Shown here one piece after another: positions 19,818 through 28,371 of a stretch of 64,000 nt of DNA. The position numbers and the translations under genes are program-made. Under the pieces are notes generated by a model. It did not search any database. It saw nothing but the letters and a program-made list of their open reading frames with translations, and was not told the origin of the DNA. Position 1 is the first letter of the stretch; every line of letters starts with the position of its first letter. Source of the DNA: Archangium gephyra (GTDB lineage: Bacteria > Myxococcota > Myxococcia > Myxococcales > Myxococcaceae); contig NZ_CP011509.1 in assembly GCF_001027285.1 (NCBI RefSeq), positions 10,936,501-11,000,500 on the forward strand, given 5' to 3'.

Positions 19818-20186
19818 ATGACCGTGGACACCCTGCCCTCCTACCTCTTCGTCGACGAGGATCCGCTGCAGCTCTCCGCGCTGCGCAGGCTCCTGCGGGA
19901 CATGCCGGGCACCAAGCGCATGGCGACCAGCGGTGAAGAGGCCCTGCGGATGGCGGAGGAAGAACCGCCCTCGGTCGTCATCGCCGCGTACATCCTCCCG
20001 GGCATGGACGGGCTGTCGCTGTTGGCGGCCCTGAGGGCCCGCACGCCCCACCTGCTGTGCGGCCTGCATACCACCCAGCTGCCGTCGCGGGACATCATCC
20101 CGCCCCACGTCACCGTGCTGCTCAAGCCCTGCCCTCCGGAGCGGCTGCGCGCCTTCCTGATGTCCGGCACGGCCGCCCCGAAGTAG
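19818..20186 (+). CDS. Stand-alone receiver-domain protein lacking the phospho-acceptor Asp
   Basis: A 122-residue receiver domain. The acidic pair after strand 1 is intact (LFVDEDPLQL), the strand-5 Lys is intact (VTVLLKPCP) and the Thr region LHTTQL is present. The strand-3 position that normally reads D-x-x-LPGMDG is VVIAAYILPGMDG, with Ala at the Asp site. The protein therefore cannot be phosphorylated in the usual way and probably acts as a constitutive binding partner. It is divergent from the XRE regulator. A GAGG Shine-Dalgarno precedes the ATG. Confidence 0.82.
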   Translation: MTVDTLPSYLFVDEDPLQLSALRRLLRDMPGTKRMATSGEEALRMAEEEPPSVVIAAYILPGMDGLSLLAALRARTPHLLCGLHTTQLPSRDIIPPHVTVLLKPCPPERLRAFLMSGTAAPK

Positions 20187-20206
20187 GCCCGGAAGTGAGC
20201 CCGGGC
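20187..20206. terminator. Small hairpin between convergent genes
   Basis: GCCCGG (20187-20192) and CCGGGC (20201-20206) can pair with an 8-base loop, directly after the receiver stop and 8 bases from the MbtH-like stop. It is a possible shared terminator. Confidence 0.4.
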
Positions 20207-20213
20207 GGGCGCT

Positions 20214-20429
20214 TCACGAGCCCTTCTGCGCGTCCATCTTCTTGCGCAGGCTGAGCGGACGCATGTCCGTCCACACCTGCTTGATGTGCTCGAGGCACTC
20301 GGCCTTGGTGCCGGACTTGCCGGCGTCCTTCCAGCCGGGGGCGTTCTCCCGGTCGGCGGGCCAGATGGAGTACTGCTCCTCGTGGTTGACCACGACCTTG
20401 TACTGCTGCGTGTCCTCGGTGTCGCTCAT
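20214..20429 (-). CDS. Orphan MbtH-like protein
   Basis: A 71-residue protein with the MbtH hallmarks: NHEEQYSIWP (residues about 15-24), the W before the Gly turn (APGWKDAGKSGT), CLEHIKQVWTDMRPLSLR near the C-terminus, and the three conserved Trp positions. MbtH-like proteins bind and activate the adenylation domains of non-ribosomal peptide synthetases. No synthetase lies in this window, so this is an orphan copy that would have to serve a cluster elsewhere. Confidence 0.9.
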   Translation of the reverse strand: MSDTEDTQQYKVVVNHEEQYSIWPADRENAPGWKDAGKSGTKAECLEHIKQVWTDMRPLSLRKKMDAQKGS

Positions 20430-20549
20430 GGCCGCAATTTCACCCGGCAGCCCCCAGGGGGTCAATGTGGGTCTGCGCGGCCGGGAGGGGAGACCCCCCG
20501 CCAACCTCAAAGGTTGGGCCGGAAGCGCGGAGGGCGGCGAAAATCCGGG

Positions 20550-20597
20550 ACCTGCCAGGTCGGAAATGGCCAGCTGACCAGAGTGCACCTGGCAGGT
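20550..20597 (-). terminator. Complex hairpin region downstream of the double helicase gene
   Basis: ACCTGCCAGGT (20550-20560) and ACCTGGCAGGT (20587-20597) form a perfect 11-bp stem. Each arm is itself almost palindromic, and the loop contains a near-palindrome (TGGCCAGCTGACCA). Read on the minus strand the second arm is followed closely by GGATTTT. It lies just after the minus-strand helicase stop, so a terminator is likely, but nested symmetry is unusual for one. Confidence 0.55.
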
Positions 20598-20608
20598 CTT
20601 GTCGGGGC

Positions 20609-23600
20609 TCACCGGACGCCGCGAGCGAGCGCCCGCGCGTACTCGAGAGACGCCCGCGTGAAGCGCGCCCCGGAGAGCCCGCTCACGTACTGGCGCACCA
20701 TGGCCCGCGTGGCCCCCACGTAGAAGAGCGCGCGGCGCGTGCGCTCCAACTCACGCTCCGTGCGCCCCGGCTTCGTCTCCATCCACGACATGTCGTCCAG
20801 CGCGTCCACGCCGCAGAAGAACACCACCGGGCTCTCGTGCCCCTTGCACGAGAAGGCCGTCGTCACCCGGAAGTAATCCACCCGCCCCACGCTGAAGCCC
20901 GACACGTCCTGGCCGCTGCGCCCGCCGAAGGCCACCGCCTTCAGGCCCTCGCGCTCCAGCGCCTCGGCCAGCCGCGCGGGCCGCACCGGCGCCACCACCA
21001 GCACGTCCGAGGGCCGCACTCCCTCCTCCCGGCTCAGCCGCTTCACCTCGCGCACCAGCCACGCCTCCTCCGCCTGCGCCGAGTCGAAGGCCCGCACCAC
21101 CGGCGCCACGCCCTCGCGCTCGGTGGCCTGCAACCGGTACAGCCCATCCACTCCCGGCACCGGCTCCTCCAGCAGGCCCTGCTCGCGCAGCTCGTGGGCG
21201 CGCATGAACTCGCGCATGCCGGGGTTGGCCACCCGGTGCAGCCCGAGCGGATCCAACACCACGTTGAAGGCCAGCTCGGACACCTGGCGCGTGGAGCGGA
21301 AGGCCTCGTGCAGCACGCGCACCCGGCCGGTGAAGTCGAGCTCCGGCAGTTCCTTGCGCAGGGCCTCCACGGAGCTGTTGCCGTACACGTTCTGCGAGTC
21401 GTCCGCGAAGAGCAGGAAGGCCTTGAGCGCGGGCCCCTCGCCCCGGGAGAGCGGACGGGCCAGCGAGTACAGGTGCGCGAGCTCCGGGGCGCTCAGGTCC
21501 TGCGCCTCGTCCACGAAGACGGCATCGAAGCTCTCCGGCGCGAAGGAGCCCGTGCCCGTCATGTGCATGAGCGTCACCCGCTGTGTCATCAGCGGCGCCC
21601 GCTTGCCGAGCCGCTGCCGCATCGCCGCCACCAGCAGCCGCGAGAGCAGCGGCGTCAGCGCCTTGTTGAAGAAGGACACCAGCACCCGTGCTTCCGGATG
21701 CTCGGCCAGGTAGCGCGCCACCCACTGCGCCAGCACGTACGTCTTCCCGCTGCCGGCCACCCCGCGCACCAGGTGGTGCCCCTCGTCGAAGCGGCGCTCG
21801 AAGAGGGCCACCTGCTCCTGGGTGAAGAGCGGCCCCATGTCCCGCAGCGAATCGATCTCCTGTCCCAGCCCCTCGGGCCGCCGGGCCACCTGCGCGCGCA
21901 CGCCCGGCATCACCAGCAGCGGCTGCAGCGAGAAGCGGGGCTCCAGGCTGGGGGCCACCGGCGTCAGCAGCTCCAACAGCTGCGAGGGGATGGCGGCCTC
22001 GGACTCGGCGCGCGAGGAGAGGACGAAGAGGTACTCGCGGGCGCGGCTGGCCGCCACGTTGAGCATGGGAGTGAGCTCGCTCGGCGGAAAGGGGCGCCCG
22101 GCGGCCACGGTGTCCACGATGACGACGTCGTACTCGGTGCCCTGCTGCCGGTGGATGGTGGAGGCCTGGAAGCGCGACTCGCTCCACCCCTTCTGCTGCG
22201 CCAGCGCCCGCAACAGCGCCGCCTGCGCCCGGTACGGCGTCACCGCCAGCACCTTGAGCCCCGCCTTCAGCGCGGGCGCGGCCAGCGTCACCAGCAGCTC
22301 CGCCGAGAAGGGCCGCCGGTAGCCCCGGCCCGACTCCCCCCGCTCGTGGCAGACACGGCGCGCATCCCGGGTGGCCTCGTCCAGCACCACCCAGCACGCC
22401 CTCGCCGCCGGGTACACGTCCACCGTCTTCGGCTGCCGGGTGCGCGGACCCTCGCCGTCCTCCAGCAGCCCCGCGTAGCTGAAGTGGCTCACCACGGAGC
22501 CGATTTGAGGGTGCATGCGGTGCTGCGTCCGCAACAGCAGCACGTGCGAGGACTCCACCGCCGCCTTCGCGTCCTCCAGGTGCGACAGCGGCGAGCCGCG
22601 CATCCACGTCTGCACCGGCCGCTCCACGCCCTCCAGCGCGCGGCTCACCGGGCCGATCTGCTTCGGGTCTCCTCCCAGCAACACCTTGCGCGCCATGGGC
22701 GCCAGCAGCCCCACCGCGGCGCGCGACACCATGCCCGCCTCGTCCACCACCAGCCGGTCGAAACGCTCGGCGCCCTCCAGCTCCGACACGAGCCGCAGCG
22801 CCCGGTGCACGGTGAGCACTATGAGGGTGGCGTGTCCCTCCCGGGCGACGAAGAGCGTCTCGTCCGTGATGCCATCGCGCACCTTGCGCAGCTCCGCCTT
22901 CACGGTGGCCAGCCGCGAGGGTGGCGCCCCCTCCAGGTACTCGCGGCGCACGCGCTCCTCCATGTATTCGACGCGCGCCGCCTGCTTCTGGTAGCGCGCG
23001 TCCTGGAGGACCGCGGGAAAGGCATTCGTCAGCTCCGGGCCCACGCCGATGCCGCCCCGGAAGATGCGGCACGTGGTGTCCGGCGCGTGCAGGGCCCCGG
23101 CCTTGGAGAGCATGCGGGCCACGCGCAGCGCGAGCGTGTCCGCGGCGCGGTTGGTGGGCGCCACCGCGAGGATGCGCTCCTTGGGGTTGCGCTGGATGGC
23201 CTGCGCGAGCAGCCGCGCCACCGTCTCCGTCTTGCCCGTGCCCGGTGGCCCCCAGAGGAGCGCCCACGGCTTCTCCCAGAGGTCCTCGGGCCCGGGCGAG
23301 GGGCCGGCGCCATCGTCGGGGATGAGGCCGCGCACCCGGTCCAGCGCCTCGCGCACCCGGGGCCCACGCGAGTCGTAGGCCCGCGAGGCCGCGAGCAGCG
23401 CCTCGGAGAAGTCATAGGGCTGGAAGGCCCAGCGCTCGGCGGAGATGACCTCGGGCGGGATGTGGCTCAGCGAGCGCGTGGAGAGGAAGACACGCCCGTT
23501 CGTGGGGTCCACGTGGACGATCTCCCCGATGAATTTCCGCTCGTCCGGGAGGAAGCCGATGAGCTGTCCCCCACCCCAGCTCGGGTCCGCCGCGGGCCGA

Positions 23601-23824
23601 GGGGTGAGGCCGAGCATCGACTCGTCCTCGAGCCGCACGTCCTCGGCGCCCTTGAGCATCACCCAGCGGTACAGGGAGCGCTCGCTCTCCAAGGCCGACA
23701 GCAGGTCCTCCGGCAGCACCGAGCGCACGATGAGATCCGCGGGCTCGTTGCTGGGAGCCGGGGACGGGGGAGCCTGGGGAGCAGGCTTCCGGGCATGACG
23801 TGCCTGGGGTGACTCGTTCGTCAT
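20609..23824 (-). CDS. Double superfamily 1 helicase (Upf1/DNA2-like plus UvrD-like in one chain)
   Basis: A 1071-residue protein with two complete ATPase cores. The first, residues about 185-620, is Upf1/DNA2-like: Walker A GPPGTGKTE (192-200), motif II VVDEAG (359-364), motif III GGDPKQIGP, motif IV QHRMHP and late motifs TIHRQQGTEYDVVIVD and NVAASRARE. The second, about 660-1071, is UvrD-like: GVAGSGKT (688-695), VDEAQD (771-776), ADDSQNVYG and the C-terminal VGATRAM. The first 180 residues are an uncharacterised region. It may act in DNA repair or RNA/DNA hybrid removal. It is divergent from the metallophosphoesterase gene, 116 bases away. Confidence 0.85.
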   Translation of the reverse strand: MTNESPQARHARKPAPQAPPSPAPSNEPADLIVRSVLPEDLLSALESERSLYRWVMLKGAEDVRLEDESMLGLTPRPAADPSWGGGQLIGFLPDERKFIGEIVHVDPTNGRVFLSTRSLSHIPPEVISAERWAFQPYDFSEALLAASRAYDSRGPRVREALDRVRGLIPDDGAGPSPGPEDLWEKPWALLWGPPGTGKTETVARLLAQAIQRNPKERILAVAPTNRAADTLALRVARMLSKAGALHAPDTTCRIFRGGIGVGPELTNAFPAVLQDARYQKQAARVEYMEERVRREYLEGAPPSRLATVKAELRKVRDGITDETLFVAREGHATLIVLTVHRALRLVSELEGAERFDRLVVDEAGMVSRAAVGLLAPMARKVLLGGDPKQIGPVSRALEGVERPVQTWMRGSPLSHLEDAKAAVESSHVLLLRTQHRMHPQIGSVVSHFSYAGLLEDGEGPRTRQPKTVDVYPAARACWVVLDEATRDARRVCHERGESGRGYRRPFSAELLVTLAAPALKAGLKVLAVTPYRAQAALLRALAQQKGWSESRFQASTIHRQQGTEYDVVIVDTVAAGRPFPPSELTPMLNVAASRAREYLFVLSSRAESEAAIPSQLLELLTPVAPSLEPRFSLQPLLVMPGVRAQVARRPEGLGQEIDSLRDMGPLFTQEQVALFERRFDEGHHLVRGVAGSGKTYVLAQWVARYLAEHPEARVLVSFFNKALTPLLSRLLVAAMRQRLGKRAPLMTQRVTLMHMTGTGSFAPESFDAVFVDEAQDLSAPELAHLYSLARPLSRGEGPALKAFLLFADDSQNVYGNSSVEALRKELPELDFTGRVRVLHEAFRSTRQVSELAFNVVLDPLGLHRVANPGMREFMRAHELREQGLLEEPVPGVDGLYRLQATEREGVAPVVRAFDSAQAEEAWLVREVKRLSREEGVRPSDVLVVAPVRPARLAEALEREGLKAVAFGGRSGQDVSGFSVGRVDYFRVTTAFSCKGHESPVVFFCGVDALDDMSWMETKPGRTERELERTRRALFYVGATRAMVRQYVSGLSGARFTRASLEYARALARGVR

Positions 23825-23940
23825 TCGGAAGGCCGGAGCGCGGGCCCCATGGTGCCCTGAGGACGCCCGAAGGAAAAGCGCACGCGAAACGCCAACTCGC
23901 CCCGGGAGTCCAGTAAAGTGGACGGTCCGCGCCCCCCACC

Positions 23941-24774
23941 ATGAAGCTCTACGCCCTCAGTGTTCTCCATGTGCGCTACGAGCACAACCGCAAGGCGCTC
24001 GAATCGCTCGCCCCCCACCCCGAGGATTGGCTCATCGTCGCCGGAGACGTCGGCGAGACGCTGGAGCACATGGAGTTCGCCTGGCGCACGCTGACGGCGC
24101 GCTTCCAGAAGGTGGTGTGGGTGCCCGGCAATCACGAGCTGTGGACGATGGCACGTGAGCAGCCCGCGCTCCGAGGCGAAGCCCGCTATCAGCAGCTGGT
24201 GGAGCACTGCCGCTCGCACGGCGTGCTGACACCCGAGGACCCGTACCCCCGCTGGCCGGGCGAGGGGCCGCACCGGGTGCTGGTGCCAATGTTCCTGCTC
24301 TACGACTACTCGTTCCGCCCGGACGAGGTGGCCGAGAAGGACGCCATCGCCTGGGCGATGGAGCACCACATCCTGTGCACCGACGAGGCGGTGCTGCACC
24401 CGGACCCGTACCCGAGCCGGTCCGCCTGGTGCGCGGCGCGCGTGGAGCAGACGCTCGCCCGGCTCGAGCAGCTGCCGCCAGACTGCTCCACCATCCTCAT
24501 CAACCACTTCCCGCTGCGCTACGAGCACGTGCGCCTGCCGCGCATCCCCCGCTTCTCCATCTGGTGCGGCACGAAGAAGACGGAGGACTGGCACCTGCGC
24601 TTCCGCGCGGAGATCGTCGTCTCCGGCCACCTGCACATGCCCGCCACGCTGTGGCGCGACGGGGTGCGCTTCGAGGAGGCCTCGCTCGGCTATCCCCAGC
24701 AGTGGACCTGGCGCGGGGACATCTCGCGGTGCCTGCGCGAGGTATTGCCCGGCCGCGCGAGCCAGGAGGGATAA
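23941..24774 (+). CDS. Calcineurin-like metallophosphoesterase with an altered first metal motif
   Basis: A 277-residue metallophosphoesterase. Most of the fold's motifs are present: AGDVGE (about 34-39), PGNHELW (about 62-68), INHFP in the second half and SGHLHMPA (about 223-230). The first motif, normally D-x-H in SDLH, reads S-V-L-H (residues 7-10), so the Asp that binds metal is Val. The codon is GTT, one base from GAT. Either the enzyme has lost normal dimetal catalysis, or there is a single-base sequence error. It is divergent from the double helicase gene. Confidence 0.85.
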   Translation: MKLYALSVLHVRYEHNRKALESLAPHPEDWLIVAGDVGETLEHMEFAWRTLTARFQKVVWVPGNHELWTMAREQPALRGEARYQQLVEHCRSHGVLTPEDPYPRWPGEGPHRVLVPMFLLYDYSFRPDEVAEKDAIAWAMEHHILCTDEAVLHPDPYPSRSAWCAARVEQTLARLEQLPPDCSTILINHFPLRYEHVRLPRIPRFSIWCGTKKTEDWHLRFRAEIVVSGHLHMPATLWRDGVRFEEASLGYPQQWTWRGDISRCLREVLPGRASQEG

Positions 24775-24801
24775 GCTCGACCCGAAGGGAGCAATCGTTA
24801 C

Positions 24802-25959
24802 GTGAGAACCCCCCTTGGATGTCTTGCCGGACAGGTCGCAATTAGCCTGCTCACCGTCCTGGTGATTCCTTTCGGCGCGCGTGCCGCGAACGAAGGAGAG
24901 ATCCAGAACTACATCATCTCCATCAGCCGTCTGTACGAGAGCCTCGATTACGAGCTCGCCCTCAATCGAGTCCAACTCGCTCGCCAGGTGCCTCGTGGAA
25001 CGGAAGAGGAGATCACCCTCTCCCTCTATGAAGGCATCATTCTGTGCGAGATGGGCAAACAGGGGCCGGGGAGCGCTTCCTTCAGGGCCGCACTGCTCCT
25101 ACGGCCCGATGCGAAGCTTCCCGTTCAGGTCGCCCCCAAGGTCGAGACGCTTTTCGAATCCGTGCGGAAGCAGGTGAAGGACGAGCTCGCGCCGCTCGTC
25201 GAGCAACGCGAGACCAAAAGCTCGTCGAACGAAGCTCCCTCGGCCCCGAGTCCCACGAAGATGGCAGTGAAGGAGGAACTCCCTTCCACCCCGCCGGCTC
25301 GCGTCGCGGTCGCGTCCACTCCGAAGACTTCGGGGATGCCGGGCCAGATGCGCGTGGGCGTGGGGGGCGACCTCTTCTTCGAGAGTTCGCGGATGACGGG
25401 CACATGGAGCATCAACAACTCGCGCACGGACGAGTCCTTCGACTACACCAGCCTGGGCTTCCTGTCCGCGACAGCCTGGCTGACCACCTCCACGCCGATG
25501 CTGAATGAGCGGCTGCGCGTGGGCGCCGGCCTGCGCATTTTCGGCAACTACACCGCGGGTGGTGGCAACCAGTTCGGCTTCGGCCTGCTGAACGAGGCCT
25601 TCGCCATCGGCGAGTACGCGCTACCGTTAAACAACAAGACGGAGTTCCTCTGTGGCGGTCGCGTGGGGCTGTCGCTCCTGGTTCCCAACAGCGAGTTCGA
25701 GACGGAAATCCGCCAACTCCAGGAGCAGGGAGTGAACGTGTGGAGCGTGCCGCGAATGGGCTGGCTGCTGGGCCTGTCCGGAGGGGCACGGCGCCAGATG
25801 TCCGACCGTATCTGGCTACGCGCCGACGTGCTTGTCCAACTCGAACAGCAGTACCTCTTCGACACGAGCCAGGAGATCTCCGGGTTCCGCTTCACCAAGA
25901 ACTGGAGCACCCTGGCCGTGCGCCTGGGACTCACGCTTGGGGCCGAATTCGCCCTCTGA
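24802..25959 (+). CDS. Secreted outer-membrane protein with helical N-terminus and beta-barrel-like C-terminus
   Basis: Starts at GTG with a signal peptide (about residues 1-28, ending in ARA). Residues about 30-130 are helical and resemble a short TPR-like unit (ISRLYESLDYELALNRVQLA, then LSLYEGIILCEMGKQGPGSA). A Ser/Pro-rich linker follows, and residues about 180-385 are beta-rich with aromatic ends (MRVGVGGDLFFESSRM, LRVGAGLRIFGNYTAGGG, LRADVLVQLEQQYLF, LAVRLGLTLGAEFAL). A barrel of modest size is likely. This layout is common in myxobacterial operons of unknown function. It is 27 bases after the metallophosphoesterase gene. Confidence 0.7.
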   Translation: MRTPLGCLAGQVAISLLTVLVIPFGARAANEGEIQNYIISISRLYESLDYELALNRVQLARQVPRGTEEEITLSLYEGIILCEMGKQGPGSASFRAALLLRPDAKLPVQVAPKVETLFESVRKQVKDELAPLVEQRETKSSSNEAPSAPSPTKMAVKEELPSTPPARVAVASTPKTSGMPGQMRVGVGGDLFFESSRMTGTWSINNSRTDESFDYTSLGFLSATAWLTTSTPMLNERLRVGAGLRIFGNYTAGGGNQFGFGLLNEAFAIGEYALPLNNKTEFLCGGRVGLSLLVPNSEFETEIRQLQEQGVNVWSVPRMGWLLGLSGGARRQMSDRIWLRADVLVQLEQQYLFDTSQEISGFRFTKNWSTLAVRLGLTLGAEFAL

Positions 25960-26025
25960 GGCACGGTCCCAAGAGCCTTGAGGGCACGGAGGCGGCTCAT
26001 GACCCACTCCCGTGCCGTCCTCATC

Positions 26026-26421
26026 TCACGCTCTACTGCGCGCTGAAGACGAGATCATCCCGACGTAGCCGTCCACCACCTCGGCCTTCGCGGCACTCGC
26101 GCCCTCAAGAGCCACGTCTAGCGTCAGTCCGGAGGCGAGGTCCTTCACCTGGAAGGGCCGCTGTGCCTCCTCGGGCAACACCACACGAGCCGCACGCCGC
26201 GCGCCCTCGCGCGAGGGCTTCACCGAGAAGCCGGCCTCCCCGCGCTCCACGTGAACCCCACCCGCGGGAGGAAGCACGGCACGAGGCTCGGCCTCCTTCA
26301 CCTTCATGCTATGCGCTCGGAGCCGCTCCACCACCGCGTCCGCGTCCTGTTGCTCATCGGGCCCGGCGGACTTCTGGCATCCCGTTCCCATCAGGACGCA
26401 CAAAGCCGACAACAGGCCCAT
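26026..26421 (-). CDS. Short lipoprotein, possibly a truncated remnant
   Basis: A 131-residue product with a lipoprotein signal (LMGTGC, Cys15). The mature part has a conserved-looking beta segment: GGVHVERGEAGFSVKPSREG, then RPFQVKDLASGLTLDVALEG (about residues 90-110). The product then stops after VDGYVGMISSSARSRA, where the conserved texture ends abruptly. It resembles the N-terminal part of larger myxobacterial lipoproteins and may be a gene broken when the Gabija island was inserted. It is on the same strand as, and 141 bases downstream of, gajB. This is an inference. Confidence 0.5.
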   Translation of the reverse strand: MGLLSALCVLMGTGCQKSAGPDEQQDADAVVERLRAHSMKVKEAEPRAVLPPAGGVHVERGEAGFSVKPSREGARRAARVVLPEEAQRPFQVKDLASGLTLDVALEGASAAKAEVVDGYVGMISSSARSRA

Positions 26422-26562
26422 CCCCCCCTCGTCGCTTCCAAGCTATCATGAAGGGCCACGTACCATGCGCCTCTGACATCCCCACGACAGGCACAAAGGC
26501 TTCGTTCTCCCGTCTCAAGAAGAAGGAGGTTGGGTGTGAATGGTACTGCGGGTTCGCGCATT

Positions 26563-28371
26563 TCAGTCGCGGCGTACCTCAACAAGGCTTCGACCCAGAA
26601 GCTCACGAACAAACCTTGATGGTCCGTTTCGATGCTTGCGTCCCCACTGATCTACAGTGAAGCCTGAATACACAAACACAACGTGCCTCATGGCACGCGT
26701 TAACCCCACATAGAAGAGTCGCCTAGCTTCCGCAACACCTCTCGCTGAAGCCTTATAGCGAGGAATCACTCCCTCATCCAAACCAACCATCACCACCACT
26801 TCAAACTCCAATCCCTTCGAGCTATGAAGAGTCAAGAGATTAAGAGTATCTGGCGAGCCACCAGCGAATGCAAACCCAAGAACCGTGCATCCTTGCAGAA
26901 ACCCATTCAAGGCAAGCTCCTTCAAGCCAACCAAGGATGCGACATCATCAGGGGCGTTGAGTTTCATTTCGGAAAGCTCGGCCTCAAAGCCTTCGATCAA
27001 TACCGCAATCCACTCACAGAGCGGCATTCCTGGCATACGGTTGCGCCAAAGGAATCTAGCAACACGCTGGCGAAGTGCAATCGCCTTCTGGTGCTCCAAA
27101 CGCCCGCCATGCCCACATAGCGAAACCCATCGATCGAGCAGGTCCTCCCAACGGGGCGTCATAAGCGTTCGTCCAGCCACCCATGCTGCGGCATCCTCCA
27201 ACCATCGAATTAGGCGTGTTCGCGAATACGGAGAACCTCGATCGTTCCGCACAAACGGAACCGACGATGCTCTACATGCCTCCGCCAAGTATTCGCCCTC
27301 TTTTTTCGACGGATACAAGATCGCGACATTACCCAAGCGAAGCCCAGGATGAAGACGCATCAGGGCAGGCACTATTTCACGAATAGCAGCACTGCATTGC
27401 TCTTCAATACCACCAATACACTGACGAGCCTCCAACCTACCAACATCCTTCTTCTCGCCCGTGTAGCCGCGAGACTCACCGAGCGCAACTTCAGCAGCCG
27501 CCAAAATTGACTGCCCACTACGATAATTCTTTTTGAGTCGAACAGGAGTTACGCCAATTCGTCGACTAAGCTCTAGGAGCATCTCCGGACGTGCCCCAGT
27601 GAAACCATAAATGGACTGGTCGGGGTCGCCCACAGCAAAGAGGCGCGATGCAGACTGAAAACAGAGAAGCTCCACGATACGATGCAGAGGGAGGCCAAGA
27701 TCTTGATACTCATCGACTGCTATAGTTGGATACTTGGCCGAGACAGCTCGACGAGCAACATGGTGCTTCTCAAGAATCTGAACTGCCAAAAGCACCATAT
27801 CATCAAAGTCTACGAACCCATCCGCCCGCAGCAGTCTTTCATACTCCTCAATAATAGATGCTAAACTAGAGTCCTCTCCCCTCCAGTCAGGCCGATCTCG
27901 ATTCAAGTGCGTCCGGCGGTAGCAGTCGATCTCCGGTCGGAACCAAGCCACATCTTGACCACGACCAAAGCGATTAATGGCCGCCTGCATACATTTTTCT
28001 TGAATGTGCTCTGGCGCTACTCTAACCGGACTTGGTAGCCGCAATCCCGCCAAGCGCGCAAAAGGCCGAACTATCTCACTAAGGCAGAATGAGTGCACTG
28101 TTCCCAGGTAAAATCGCTCCTCTAGACGCACCCCAACAGCAACAAGTCTTTTTCGGATTTCCGATACACACTCATTGTTGTAGGTCAGGCATGCAATTCG
28201 ATGCGGTGGCTCAAGTTCCTCCTCCGCAATGCGAGCAAGCTTAACTGCCAACAACTTCGTTTTACCGCTACCCGGGCCCGCCAGAACGACCAGATGTCCT
28301 TGGCTTTCGTACGCCTGCCACTGCTCCTTGTTGGGATGCAACTCCTGTGCGGCCACTCTGAATGAGTTCAT
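26563..28371 (-). CDS. gajB: Gabija protein GajB (UvrD-like helicase)
   Basis: A 602-residue superfamily 1 helicase. Walker A is at 31-38 (AGPGSGKT), motif Ia at ACLTYNNECVSEIRKRL, motif II at AVDEYQDL (about 219-226), motif III at GDPDQSIYGFTGA, motif IV YRSGQ, and the last motifs at LTLHSSKGLEFEVV and FYVGLTRAMRHVVFV. Its pairing with an OLD-family nuclease identifies it as GajB of the Gabija anti-phage system, in which GajB senses DNA ends and activates GajA. Base composition is visibly more AT-rich than its neighbours. The start lies 104 bases inside gajA; the Met is 30 residues before Walker A, the normal distance. Confidence 0.9.
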   Translation of the reverse strand: MNSFRVAAQELHPNKEQWQAYESQGHLVVLAGPGSGKTKLLAVKLARIAEEELEPPHRIACLTYNNECVSEIRKRLVAVGVRLEERFYLGTVHSFCLSEIVRPFARLAGLRLPSPVRVAPEHIQEKCMQAAINRFGRGQDVAWFRPEIDCYRRTHLNRDRPDWRGEDSSLASIIEEYERLLRADGFVDFDDMVLLAVQILEKHHVARRAVSAKYPTIAVDEYQDLGLPLHRIVELLCFQSASRLFAVGDPDQSIYGFTGARPEMLLELSRRIGVTPVRLKKNYRSGQSILAAAEVALGESRGYTGEKKDVGRLEARQCIGGIEEQCSAAIREIVPALMRLHPGLRLGNVAILYPSKKEGEYLAEACRASSVPFVRNDRGSPYSRTRLIRWLEDAAAWVAGRTLMTPRWEDLLDRWVSLCGHGGRLEHQKAIALRQRVARFLWRNRMPGMPLCEWIAVLIEGFEAELSEMKLNAPDDVASLVGLKELALNGFLQGCTVLGFAFAGGSPDTLNLLTLHSSKGLEFEVVVMVGLDEGVIPRYKASARGVAEARRLFYVGLTRAMRHVVFVYSGFTVDQWGRKHRNGPSRFVRELLGRSLVEVRRD

